Source: JAZTZP01 sp045637525 (GTDB taxonomy: Bacteria; Bacillota; Clostridia; UBA1381). From it: 64,000 bases of DNA. The position numbers were made by a program, and so were the translations under genes. Below are positions 23,876 to 31,991 of the stretch, in pieces; the stretch's first letter is position 1, and every line of letters begins with the position of its first letter. The notes under the pieces are model-generated. The model worked only from the letters and a program-made list of their open reading frames with translations, was not told the DNA's origin and ran no database searches. Where the stretch lies: positions 1-64,000 of the forward strand of contig JAZTZP010000044.1 in NCBI GenBank assembly GCA_045637525.1. Direction: 5' to 3'.

Positions 23876-24653
23876 AAGAAGCTGGAATAGGAAATTCGGT
23901 AAATCAGAAATTTTTAAAAAGGAAAACAGTGTATGTCAGAAGGTTGAAATTGATATGTTAAGACTGGCTGACGGTGATACAAAGTTGTACAGAGAAGAAA
24001 ACAAAGAATACGCACTTGTAATCTTAGGTGGAAAATGCACAGTCAAGGGCACAGATTTTGTGTTTGAAAATGCAGGAAAACGTGCAACTGTTTTTGACGG
24101 AGCGGCTACATGTATATATGTTCCGGCAAATAAGGAATTTACTGTAACGGGCGTGGGTGAAGTGTCAATTGTTGTATGTAAATCCCCTTCGACAAAGGAT
24201 TTTACCCCTGCAATTGTAAATCCTGAGGCTGTTATAATAAAAAATTTAGGAAAACCCGGATGGGAGAGAGAGGCTCACTTTATATTGGATGAGAGAGTTA
24301 ATTCAAATATGCTCTATATCGGTGAGGCGTTTGTAAAAGGCGGTCAGTGGGCAAGTTATCCGCCACATAAGCATGACGATGATAATATGCCGACCGAAGC
24401 TGAGACAGAAGAAATTTACTATTATGAATTTAAAGAACCACAAGGGTTTGGCATTCAGAAAGTTTATACAATGGAGGGGGATATTGATGAAACGTATACA
24501 GTCAAATCCGGTGATTTCGTTGAAATTCCGAGAGGCTATCATCCATTCCATGCAGCACCGGGATATGACAATTACTATCTATGGATAATGGCGGGTAAGG
24601 ACAGAGGTTTTTATATGACGACGGAGGAATGTCACAAATGGCTGAACAATTAA
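23865..24653 (+). CDS. IolB-family (5-deoxy-glucuronate isomerase-like) protein
   Basis: A 262-residue bicupin of the KduI/IolB family. The C-terminal cupin has PPHKHDDDN and AETEEIYYYEF, whose His and Glu bind the metal, followed by GFGIQKVYT and a closing HPFHAAPGYDNYYLWIMAG segment typical of IolB. IolB converts 5-deoxy-D-glucuronate to 5-dehydro-2-deoxy-D-gluconate in inositol catabolism. No iolG, iolE or iolD is visible, so the protein may act on another uronate-like intermediate. The ATG at 23865 is chosen because AAGGAG is ten bases upstream. Confidence 0.82.
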   Translation: MNFKRSWNRKFGKSEIFKKENSVCQKVEIDMLRLADGDTKLYREENKEYALVILGGKCTVKGTDFVFENAGKRATVFDGAATCIYVPANKEFTVTGVGEVSIVVCKSPSTKDFTPAIVNPEAVIIKNLGKPGWEREAHFILDERVNSNMLYIGEAFVKGGQWASYPPHKHDDDNMPTEAETEEIYYYEFKEPQGFGIQKVYTMEGDIDETYTVKSGDFVEIPRGYHPFHAAPGYDNYYLWIMAGKDRGFYMTTEECHKWLNN

Positions 24654-25501
24654 TTTTAAAATCAGATGATTTATACGTTACAATCAGTACTTTTGGTGCT
24701 GAAATTCAAAGCATAAGAGGAAAGAACGGAACGGAGTTTTTATGGTACGGTGATGAAAGAATATGGCCGGGAAGAGCCCCTATACTGTTTCCCATATGCG
24801 GTGGCTTAAAAGAGGATAAATATGTTTATGAAGGCAGGGAATACAATTTAGAAAAGCACGGTTTCGGCAGACTTGTTGAATATGAGATTGAAGAGGCATC
24901 TGAAAACAAAGCAGTATTTTTGTTGAAATCGAACGAAAATACCAAAGAATGCTATCCGTTTGACTTTGAGTTCCGAGCTGTATTTGAGCTTAGTGGCAAT
25001 AAATTGGATGTTACATATAATATCAGAAATACCGGCAAAAACGAAATGTACTATTCAGTAGGCGCTCACGAGGGATATAATTGTCCTGAGGGCGTTGATG
25101 AATATGACGTAATATTTGATAAAGCAGAGACGCTCGATACTTATGTTCTTCATGGTAATTTTATAGGTGATGATACTGTGCGCGTTTTGGAAAATGACAC
25201 AGTATTTCCGCTCAAGCGTGAATATTTTTCAGTTGATGCATTGGTGTTTAAAAATGTTAATTCAGATACTCTGACGCTTGTTCACAGGAATAGTACAAAG
25301 CGTGTGAAAGTGAGCTTTCCTGATCACCCATATCTGCTTTTCTGGACAAAGCCTACCGGCGAGTATATATGCATTGAGCCATGGTGCGGTATAGCTGATA
25401 TAATAGGATCAGACTATGAGTTAAAGCATAAAGAGGGTATCATTAAACTTAGCGCCGGCGACGAACGTAATGCATTTCACAGCATGGAATTTTCTGAATA
25501 A
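24638..25501 (+). CDS. Aldose 1-epimerase family protein (LacX type)
   Basis: A 287-residue galactose-mutarotase-fold protein that would interconvert alpha and beta anomers before isomerisation. Visible features are the WPGRAPILFPICGGL segment, KHGFGR, the YSVGAHEGYNCP catalytic His region and the late Glu in IEPWCG. The ATG at 24638 lies nine bases after GGAGG; an in-frame ATG at 24629 is too close. It overlaps the iolB-like gene by 16 bases. Confidence 0.85.
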   Translation: MAEQLILKSDDLYVTISTFGAEIQSIRGKNGTEFLWYGDERIWPGRAPILFPICGGLKEDKYVYEGREYNLEKHGFGRLVEYEIEEASENKAVFLLKSNENTKECYPFDFEFRAVFELSGNKLDVTYNIRNTGKNEMYYSVGAHEGYNCPEGVDEYDVIFDKAETLDTYVLHGNFIGDDTVRVLENDTVFPLKREYFSVDALVFKNVNSDTLTLVHRNSTKRVKVSFPDHPYLLFWTKPTGEYICIEPWCGIADIIGSDYELKHKEGIIKLSAGDERNAFHSMEFSE

Positions 25502-25529
25502 TCCATAATACAAAGGAGTTTTAAATATT

Positions 25530-26147
25530 ATGAAAATTTACAGAGTTACTGATGATGAATTTAAAGCTTATGGAAGAATTCTTAAATTAGACACAACTGA
25601 AATTATATCAGCGGCTGAAAAGATACCTATGCCGGAAGAAGGTTCAAGGTATGAGGCAAGCACGCCTGCATTTGAAAGCCTTGATATTGCAAAGTTTATA
25701 AGTAATGAGTATTTTGGTCAGCTTCCGACACAAATCGGATATTGCTGGGGATATAACAGCAGGATGAATGCTTTTGAATGGCATACAAGCTCTGAAATTA
25801 ATATTGCTGTTACAGATATTATTCTGATACTTGGAAAACTTTATGACTTAGAGCCCGGAGAAAGATACAATTCTGCAAATGCAAAGGCTTTTCTGGTAAA
25901 AGCCGGTGAGGCTATTGAGGTGTATGCAACTTCTATGCACTTTTGTCCGTGTATGACTGATGAAAACGGTTTCGGATGCATTGTTGCATTACCGGCCGGT
26001 ACCAATACGGAGCTCGATAACACTCCCGTCGATAAGCTTCTTTTCAAAAAAAATAAGTGGATTATTGCTCACGAAGACAACAAAGCGCTTATTGATAGAG
26101 GCGTAAAAAGTGGATTATACGGAGAAAATTATGATTTATTAAATTGA
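25530..26147 (+). CDS. DUF4867 protein, cupin-like
   Basis: A 205-residue soluble protein of the DUF4867 family found in sugar operons of Clostridia. It resembles a cupin: EWHTSSEINIAV, a PGERYNSANAKAFLVKAGEAIEVYATSMHFCPC segment rich in potential metal ligands, and GCIVALPAGTNT. The biochemical role is unknown; an isomerase or lyase of a keto-sugar is one guess. Its place between an epimerase and an FGGY kinase supports a catalytic step in the same pathway. AAAGGAG precedes the ATG. Confidence 0.7.
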   Translation: MKIYRVTDDEFKAYGRILKLDTTEIISAAEKIPMPEEGSRYEASTPAFESLDIAKFISNEYFGQLPTQIGYCWGYNSRMNAFEWHTSSEINIAVTDIILILGKLYDLEPGERYNSANAKAFLVKAGEAIEVYATSMHFCPCMTDENGFGCIVALPAGTNTELDNTPVDKLLFKKNKWIIAHEDNKALIDRGVKSGLYGENYDLLN

Positions 26148-26161
26148 AGGGCGGAAAAGCT

Positions 26162-27634
26162 ATGAAGTATCTTTTAGGAATAGATTTTGGCGGCGGAGCG
26201 TCAAAATCTACTCTTTTGGGCGAGGACGGCGAAATATATGCTGATAATTCGGTGGAATACCCGACTTTCTATCCGAAACAGGGTTGGACCGAGCAAAATC
26301 CGACGGATTGGTTTGCAGCTACTGTAAAAAACATTTCTGCGTTAATTGAAAAAAGTAAAATTAATCCGTCAGATATTGAGGCAGTTGCACTTGATGCGGC
26401 AACGCACACTGCAGTTCTTGCGGATGAGAATTTCAACGTTCTGCATCCTGCGATTTACTGGACAGACACAAGAAGCATCGAGGAAGTAAAATATCTTAAT
26501 GAAAACTATTTTGATTTTATAAAGGCAAATGTCCTGCATACTCCGGACACAATCTGGACGTTGCCGCAGCTTATGTGGCTAAAGAAAAACGAGCCTGAAT
26601 TGTTTTCAAAAACAAAAAGAATTATGTTTGCAAAGGATTATGTAAGACATTGTCTTACCGGAGACTATGTTACTGATAATATTGAAGCTGAGGGCAGTAT
26701 GCTGTTTGATTATAATAAACAATGCTGGTCTGATGAACTGTGTTCTTTGGCGGGTTTTGATATGAGAAATCTACCTGAAACGGTAAAACCGCATGATATA
26801 GCCGGATTTATCACATCAGAGGCTTCATACATTACAGGTCTTAAAGAAGGTACACCGGTGCTATGCGGCACGACTGATACTGTGATGGAGGTGTTCGCTT
26901 CCGGAGCTGTAACAAAAGGACAAATGACACTTAAACTTGCAACCGCAGGAAGAATTTGTATTATTACAGATAAGCCGTATCCCGATAAAAATCTCATAAA
27001 TTATTCTCATGTTATTGACGGCTTGTGGTATCCGGGTACTGCAACCAAGTCCTGTGCCGCATCATACAGATGGTATCGTGATACATTCGGCGGTAATTAT
27101 CGTGAGCTTGATGCCGCTGCAAAGGATATTGAACCCGGTGCTGATGGACTGACGTTCCATCCGTATCTTAACGGTGAGCTGACTCCGTATGCAGATCCGA
27201 CTCTTTGTGCAAGCTTTACCGGCGTAAGAGCAGGTCATACAAAATCTCATTTTACAAGGGCGGTTTTAGAGGGCGTATCAATGTCTTTGCTTGATTGTAA
27301 AAAAACTATAGAGGAAATAGGCATACCGCACAATAATGAAGCTTTCGTTATAGGCGGTGGCGGTGAGAGCCCGCTCTGGCGTCAGATTACGGCAGATATA
27401 ACAGGAATAAGTCTTATTCAGAATAAATACAGCGATTCTTCGTTCGGAAGCGCAATGCTTGCAGGTGTGAAATCCGGCGTATGGAGCAGCGCCGAGGTCG
27501 CTGTTAAAAAGTGCAACAAGACAATATCTGTTACAAAACCAAACGCCGTAAATACAGAAAAATATCAAAAGATATTCAGACGCTATAAAGATATTCAAAA
27601 GGCACTTGAAACAATATATCATACTGAGTATTAA
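26162..27634 (+). CDS. FGGY-family carbohydrate kinase
   Basis: A 490-residue ATP-dependent sugar kinase of the xylulokinase/rhamnulokinase class. The N-terminal GIDFGGGASKSTLL phosphate loop, the middle NPTDWFAATVKNI and MLFDYNKQCWSDEL segments, CGTTDTVMEVFASGA and the C-terminal IGGGGESPLWRQITAD signature are intact. It probably phosphorylates the ketose made by the isomerase. The ATG at 26162 follows AGGGCGG. An upstream TTG at 26144 lies inside the preceding gene and is less likely. Confidence 0.87.
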   Translation: MKYLLGIDFGGGASKSTLLGEDGEIYADNSVEYPTFYPKQGWTEQNPTDWFAATVKNISALIEKSKINPSDIEAVALDAATHTAVLADENFNVLHPAIYWTDTRSIEEVKYLNENYFDFIKANVLHTPDTIWTLPQLMWLKKNEPELFSKTKRIMFAKDYVRHCLTGDYVTDNIEAEGSMLFDYNKQCWSDELCSLAGFDMRNLPETVKPHDIAGFITSEASYITGLKEGTPVLCGTTDTVMEVFASGAVTKGQMTLKLATAGRICIITDKPYPDKNLINYSHVIDGLWYPGTATKSCAASYRWYRDTFGGNYRELDAAAKDIEPGADGLTFHPYLNGELTPYADPTLCASFTGVRAGHTKSHFTRAVLEGVSMSLLDCKKTIEEIGIPHNNEAFVIGGGGESPLWRQITADITGISLIQNKYSDSSFGSAMLAGVKSGVWSSAEVAVKKCNKTISVTKPNAVNTEKYQKIFRRYKDIQKALETIYHTEY

Positions 27635-27652
27635 AAAATGGAGAACAGTCGT

Positions 27653-29023
27653 ATGAAAACAGTAGTTTGTGTTAAATATTTTGAAGGCGACATTAATCCG
27701 TTCGATGAATGCGCCCTTGAATGTGCACTGAGTGTAAGTGACGATGTTACAGTCGTGAGTATGGGGCCGTTATCGGTTTGCGAGCGTATCAGGGAACTGA
27801 CAAGGCTCGGTGTAAAACGTGTTATTCTGCTTTCGGATCCGGCATTTGCAGGAGCTGACACTCTCGCAACTGCAAATGCATTGGCTACTTGTATAAAAAC
27901 AATAAATCCGGATATAGTGTTTTGCGGCAGGCAGTCAATCGACGGCGATACAGCTCAGGTCGGGCCTGAATTATCTGTAATGCTTGGATATAATCTTATA
28001 ACAAATACAATAAAATTCGGGACAGAATTTTGCGAGACACGAACAGGCACAGAAAGGGTTGTAATGCCTGTCGTTATGACAATTGAGCGCATAAATAAAC
28101 TTCGGTTCCCATCTATATTGTCCAGACTTGGTGATGTTGAAATATGGGATGCTGATAAGCTCGGCGGAAAAAAATCACAGTACGGAACGACAGGTTCACC
28201 GACGAGGGTTTTAAAGACTTTTAAGAGTGAGCGCGGAAGCAGAAAATGCAAATTTATAGATAAATCAGATCTTAAAGCAGTTTTGTCTGAGCTTAAAAAT
28301 AAGCAGGATAATAATATTGAAATTACAAAAAGTGAAACACCTCTGAAAGAAGTCTGGGCTGTTGGCACGGCTGTTGCTGAAAAGGCGAAGCAGATTGCAT
28401 CAAAAGTCAATATAATATGCGAAACTGATATTTCAGCGATTGTTGAGATAATCAGAAAAGAAAAATCTGAAATTGTACTTTGGCCGGCAAATTTATGGGG
28501 CAGAAAATACGCACCTGTTGCTGCAGCAATGTTATGCACAGGGCTATGCGCAGACTGTACCGCTCTTGAAACAGACGGAACAGAGCTTTTTATGTATCGT
28601 CCGGCAAGAAGCGGAGATGTTTATGCTAAGATTATATCAACGTCATTTCCCAAAATGGCAACTGTTCGTATTTCAGAAAACAGTGAGGATTTTATAATAA
28701 GCGGCGGCAGAGGTGTACATGGAAAGTTTAATCAGCTTCGTGAATATGCAAAAAAACTTGGCGCGGAAGTTGCCGCCTCGCGTCCGATTGTGGATTCAAA
28801 CGAAGCACTCTATGAAGAACAGGTTGGACTTACAGGAAAGAATGTAAGTCCGAAAATTTACATGGCAATCGGTATTTCCGGTGCTGTTCAGCATGTATGT
28901 GCTATTGAAAATGCCGAAACTGTTATAGCGATAAATCCTGATAAAGATGCTGAGATTTTCCGTTATGCTGATTATGGAATTATTTGCAGTTTTGAGGAGT
29001 TATTAGATGCTGATGTTAATTAA
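27653..29023 (+). CDS. Single-chain EtfB-EtfA electron-transfer flavoprotein
   Basis: A 456-residue fusion of both ETF subunits, beta first. Residues 1 to about 225 are EtfB (VVCVKYFEGDINPFDECAL, GADTLATANALA, and the FAD-binding SIDGDTAQVGPEL near 95). From about 230 to the end is EtfA with a shortened N-terminal domain and a complete FAD domain: SGGRGV (350-355), ASRPIVDS, TGKNVSPKIYMAIGISGAVQH (from 394), AINPDKDAEIF and ADYGI. Separate EtfA and EtfB usually total about 580-650 residues. It is the last gene of the operon and should serve the GlcD-type dehydrogenase. The ATG at 27653 lies nine bases after GGAG. Confidence 0.85.
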   Translation: MKTVVCVKYFEGDINPFDECALECALSVSDDVTVVSMGPLSVCERIRELTRLGVKRVILLSDPAFAGADTLATANALATCIKTINPDIVFCGRQSIDGDTAQVGPELSVMLGYNLITNTIKFGTEFCETRTGTERVVMPVVMTIERINKLRFPSILSRLGDVEIWDADKLGGKKSQYGTTGSPTRVLKTFKSERGSRKCKFIDKSDLKAVLSELKNKQDNNIEITKSETPLKEVWAVGTAVAEKAKQIASKVNIICETDISAIVEIIRKEKSEIVLWPANLWGRKYAPVAAAMLCTGLCADCTALETDGTELFMYRPARSGDVYAKIISTSFPKMATVRISENSEDFIISGGRGVHGKFNQLREYAKKLGAEVAASRPIVDSNEALYEEQVGLTGKNVSPKIYMAIGISGAVQHVCAIENAETVIAINPDKDAEIFRYADYGIICSFEELLDADVN

Positions 29024-29060
29024 TAAAGAGCTGCGGGAAATATCCTGCGGCTCTTTATTA
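29021..29060 (+). terminator. Terminator of the RpiR-linked operon
   Basis: TAATAAAGAGCTGCGGG (29021-29037) pairs with CCTGCGGCTCTTTATTA (29044-29060) over 17 positions with two G-U pairs, loop AAATAT. The ETF stop codon is the first triplet of the stem. Confidence 0.85.
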
Positions 29061-29127
29061 TATAAATTTTTGTTATAAATTTTGATATTGTTTAATCGAA
29101 AAGCATATAAAAATATCGAATACAGTA

Positions 29128-29156
29128 TTGTAATTATTCTGTTGTTTTGTTATAAT
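29128..29156 (+). promoter_or_regulatory. Promoter of the GH39 gene
   Basis: TTGTAA (29128-29133), 17 bases, TATAAT (29151-29156), 83 bases before the start codon. The remaining gap sequence is AT-rich with no recognised operator. Confidence 0.6.
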
Positions 29157-29238
29157 AATGTATAATAATACAGATTTGAATTTGCGGTAAATTATCAAAT
29201 ACCATATTAGAATTCAGCTAAGTCCGGGAGATAAAATT

Positions 29239-30729
29239 ATGATAAAAATAAATAATACCATAAATAAAAAACAGGAAAATTTCTGGAATCATTGTCATTT
29301 TCATCCGACAGATGCGATTGAAGATGCGTGGGGAAAGAGAATACTCGACAAAATAGCGCAGGATAAGGCAATTAATACCGTAAGAATGTATGCTATGTTG
29401 GAAGACATTGTATATACAGACGAATCCGGTGAGCTTTGCTATGACTTCAGAATTAATGATTTACGACTTGATTATATGATCGAAAAAGGCTTTGATATTC
29501 TTTTATCATATAATTTTATGCCCGAATGTATTGCGAAAATCAAAACTGCAACGTCAAGTGTAAGCAAAAACAAAACACGTTATAAAGGAAAGCTTATAAA
29601 TACTTCTGTTCCTGTTGATTATAAACTGTGGGAGGAAATATGCTATACATATACAAAGCATATAATTGAACGATACGGATTGGATGTAGTATCAAAATGG
29701 CACTGTCAATGTTTTAATGAGCCGGACATACCATGCTTTTTTATGTCATATTTACCCGACACTGATGAAAATATAAAAATTCGAGCTGCGGAATATTTTA
29801 AAATGTATACTGCGTTTGAAAAAGGTATAAGAAGAGCTTCTGATAAGTTGTGCATCGGCGGCCCTGCACTTGCAGGAAAACCTGCTTTTCTGGAAATGTT
29901 TTTGGAATATGTAAAGGAAAACTCTTTACAGCTTGATTTTATATCGTTGCATAATTACGGTGCTAATCCTGAAGATTTCACGAATAAGACGGCAACATTA
30001 ACTGTTGGTAATAACGTAAGAATACAAAAGAAATACGAGGAAATAATAAAAAAACACGGTTTTTCCGATAAAGAAGTTATAGTTGATGAATGGGGCGCGG
30101 CTACTTGCGGCTATTTTAACCGCGAAGAAGCACCGGAATTAATCTTCAGAGAAACTGAGGTGTTTTCATCATATTTTGCAAGATTGATTCATGATTTTAC
30201 CGCACAGAATTTCATGGTATCAAAAATGCTGATATGTTTATCCGGTCAGCATGAAATGGTAGAAGATTTTTCGGGGTTCCGTAATTTCTTCACCCTCAAT
30301 TTCATAAAAAAACCGATTTACAACGCATACATTTTAGCATCAAAGCTCTGTAAAAACATTTTATCATGCGATAAGGATAACGATAATATTTTTGTTGTTC
30401 CGACAAAAAATGAAAACGGAGAATATTCAGTATTGCTTACATACTGCTCTGAGAATTTTGAAGAAAATCTTCCTGCGGTTTCGGAGGCAATTGAATTTTC
30501 TGAAGACATTATCGGAAAGAATGTGCAGATTTTCTGTATAGATAAAACTACCACAAATCCATATCGTTTATATCAGAAAAAGGGTATTACAGAACCTACC
30601 GATGACGATTTAATGGAACTTCGTGAAGAAGGCACACTTAAGCCGATATTTGACAGCGTATATGACGGTTCGCAAAATTTGACATTGAATTTTACAGCTA
30701 ACTCTGTATTTTTAGTGACAGTAAAATAA
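29239..30729 (+). CDS. GH39-family glycosidase (beta-xylosidase-like)
   Basis: A 496-residue intracellular hydrolase (no signal peptide) with a TIM barrel and C-terminal beta domain. The GH39/clan-A acid/base is E161 in CFNEPD and the nucleophile E284 in IVDEWGAATCG. GH39 includes beta-xylosidases, alpha-L-iduronidases and other retaining enzymes, so the exact sugar is uncertain. GGGAG precedes the ATG. It is followed by its own terminator and then an AraC regulator, which may control it. Confidence 0.78.
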   Translation: MIKINNTINKKQENFWNHCHFHPTDAIEDAWGKRILDKIAQDKAINTVRMYAMLEDIVYTDESGELCYDFRINDLRLDYMIEKGFDILLSYNFMPECIAKIKTATSSVSKNKTRYKGKLINTSVPVDYKLWEEICYTYTKHIIERYGLDVVSKWHCQCFNEPDIPCFFMSYLPDTDENIKIRAAEYFKMYTAFEKGIRRASDKLCIGGPALAGKPAFLEMFLEYVKENSLQLDFISLHNYGANPEDFTNKTATLTVGNNVRIQKKYEEIIKKHGFSDKEVIVDEWGAATCGYFNREEAPELIFRETEVFSSYFARLIHDFTAQNFMVSKMLICLSGQHEMVEDFSGFRNFFTLNFIKKPIYNAYILASKLCKNILSCDKDNDNIFVVPTKNENGEYSVLLTYCSENFEENLPAVSEAIEFSEDIIGKNVQIFCIDKTTTNPYRLYQKKGITEPTDDDLMELREEGTLKPIFDSVYDGSQNLTLNFTANSVFLVTVK

Positions 30730-30741
30730 CAGATAAAAATT

Positions 30742-30780
30742 GCCGGAATACTCATGGTTTGTGAGTGTTCCGGCGTTTTT
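30742..30780 (+). terminator. Terminator after the GH39 gene
   Basis: GCCGGAATACTCA (30742-30754) pairs with TGAGTGTTCCGGC (30762-30774) with one G-U pair, followed by GTTTTTT. Confidence 0.9.
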
Positions 30781-30785
30781 TACGG

Positions 30786-30820
30786 CATAGGGAATTGCGC
30801 GGAAAAGTTCGAAATTTTTC
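30786..30820. repeat. Dispersed palindromic repeat, copy 3
   Basis: CATAGGGAATTGCGCGGAAAA and the following AAATTTTTC match copy 2 at most positions. The right arm is degraded. As at 6433, it is followed by an A-rich AAAAAAGATTT stretch. Confidence 0.55.
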
Positions 30821-30884
30821 TTTTTATAAAAAAGATTTTACCGGAAATTCATTCAAAAATCGTGTGATTTTTTGATTTATTATC

Positions 30885-30913
30885 TTTACAAATGGAATAA
30901 AATCTGTTATAAT
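30885..30913 (+). promoter_or_regulatory. Promoter of the AraC-family gene
   Basis: TTTACA (30885-30890), 17 bases, TATAAT (30908-30913). Confidence 0.75.
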
Positions 30914-30951
30914 GGACATAGGTTTTAGATTTTTTATCATTGAGGTGTATT

Positions 30952-31758
30952 ATGGACTTTAATATTAATTGCAAAATAACCTGTGGTTTTTTTGACAGCG
31001 ATGTTGCTTATCCGGGATTGCAGAAAACAAAAGAACGTGTTGTAAATCATTATGAATTGGAAATTTGCAACAACAGTAACGGAAAGACATTTATAGACGA
31101 CACGGAATATGTATATTCGGAAAATGTTATGATTTGTGCCAAGCCCGGTCAGCATCGGTATAGTATTTTACCGTACAGGTGCATATTTATATCGGTTACT
31201 ACGGAAGATAAGGCATTGAAAAAATATCTTGATGCAATTCCAAATATTATAAATTTTGAGGAAAATTACAGGTACAAGAATCTGTTTCGTGAACTCGCAC
31301 TGTTATCAAGCTCTCCGCAACAGGGGAGTGAATTATATATATATGGCAGAGTTATGCAAATAATATCGGAGCTTGTAAAATACACGCAGTTTTCAGGAAA
31401 CATATGTGCACATAATTCAGAAAATGATACTGTTACAGCAGATGCACTTGATTTTATAGAACAGAATTTCCGGGAAAATATAAGTCTTGATGATGTTGCC
31501 GGAGCTGTCAACTTAAGTCCGGTGTATTTTCATAATAAGTTTTTAAAGGCCACAGGAAAAACTTTACATAAATATATAATAGAGAGAAGAATAAAAGAAG
31601 CAAAAAAATATTTGTTAACAACAAATATGTCTCTTACAGATATTTCGTTTGAAAGCGGTTTTGCATCACAATCATATTTTAATTACGTTTTTAAGCGTGA
31701 GGTGGGAAGTACACCGTCTTTGTATAAAAAAAACATGATGAAAAAATATATGGAATAA
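30952..31758 (+). CDS. AraC-family transcriptional regulator
   Basis: A 268-residue regulator. The N-terminal ~150 residues form a cupin-like sensing domain. The C-terminal AraC/XylS double helix-turn-helix begins near 165 (ENISLDDVAGAVNLSPVYFHNKF), and its second helix-turn-helix is LTDISFESGFASQSYFNYVFKREVG-xTPS. The ATG at 30952 follows GAGGTG. A TTG at 30940 is in frame but has no ribosome site. It probably activates the adjacent GH39 gene or a distant sugar system. Followed by a terminator. Confidence 0.88.
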   Translation: MDFNINCKITCGFFDSDVAYPGLQKTKERVVNHYELEICNNSNGKTFIDDTEYVYSENVMICAKPGQHRYSILPYRCIFISVTTEDKALKKYLDAIPNIINFEENYRYKNLFRELALLSSSPQQGSELYIYGRVMQIISELVKYTQFSGNICAHNSENDTVTADALDFIEQNFRENISLDDVAGAVNLSPVYFHNKFLKATGKTLHKYIIERRIKEAKKYLLTTNMSLTDISFESGFASQSYFNYVFKREVGSTPSLYKKNMMKKYME

Positions 31759-31762
31759 TAAA

Positions 31763-31798
31763 AATGACGACCAATTATTGTTGTGTCGTTATTTTTTT
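31763..31798 (+). terminator. Terminator after the AraC-family gene
   Basis: AATGACGAC (31763-31771) pairs with GTCGTTATT (31785-31793) with one G-U pair, then TTTTT. Confidence 0.75.
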
Positions 31799-31866
31799 CG
31801 GGAATGAATACAAAATCAGTAAAAAATAGTTTATATAAAAAAATTTTGTTTATTTTAAAAAAAGCA

Positions 31867-31895
31867 TTGACATTATAAAAAAAGTGTGCTATAAT
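31867..31895 (+). promoter_or_regulatory. Promoter of the MgtC-family gene
   Basis: TTGACA (31867-31872) and TATAAT (31890-31895), both perfect, with a 17-base spacer. A leader of about 90 bases follows; I see no recognisable M-box or other riboswitch in it. Confidence 0.88.
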
Positions 31896-31991
31896 CATAG
31901 AGTTATGTTAAATCTATGTAAAATTTAAGTAAAAACAAAATAAATCAACTTGAATTTTTATATACTATAAATACGAACAGGAGTGAAGGCT

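Noticed and set aside
18203..27634. Sulfoquinovose catabolism as the operon's role
   Set aside because: An isomerase, PfkB kinase, aldolase and mutarotase also occur in sulfoglycolysis. However, no sulfonate transporter, sulfoquinovosidase or sulfolactaldehyde enzyme is present, and IolB, FGGY kinase and ETF are unexplained by it.
27955..28539. A 194-codon minus-strand frame inside the ETF gene
   Set aside because: It is a mirror of the strongly recognisable ETF coding frame, is Ser/Phe/Ile-rich in the way such mirrors are, and has no ribosome site.
31896..31991. Magnesium riboswitch (M-box) before the MgtC-family gene
   Set aside because: The leader is only about 90 bases, AT-rich, and shows none of the long conserved M-box helices.
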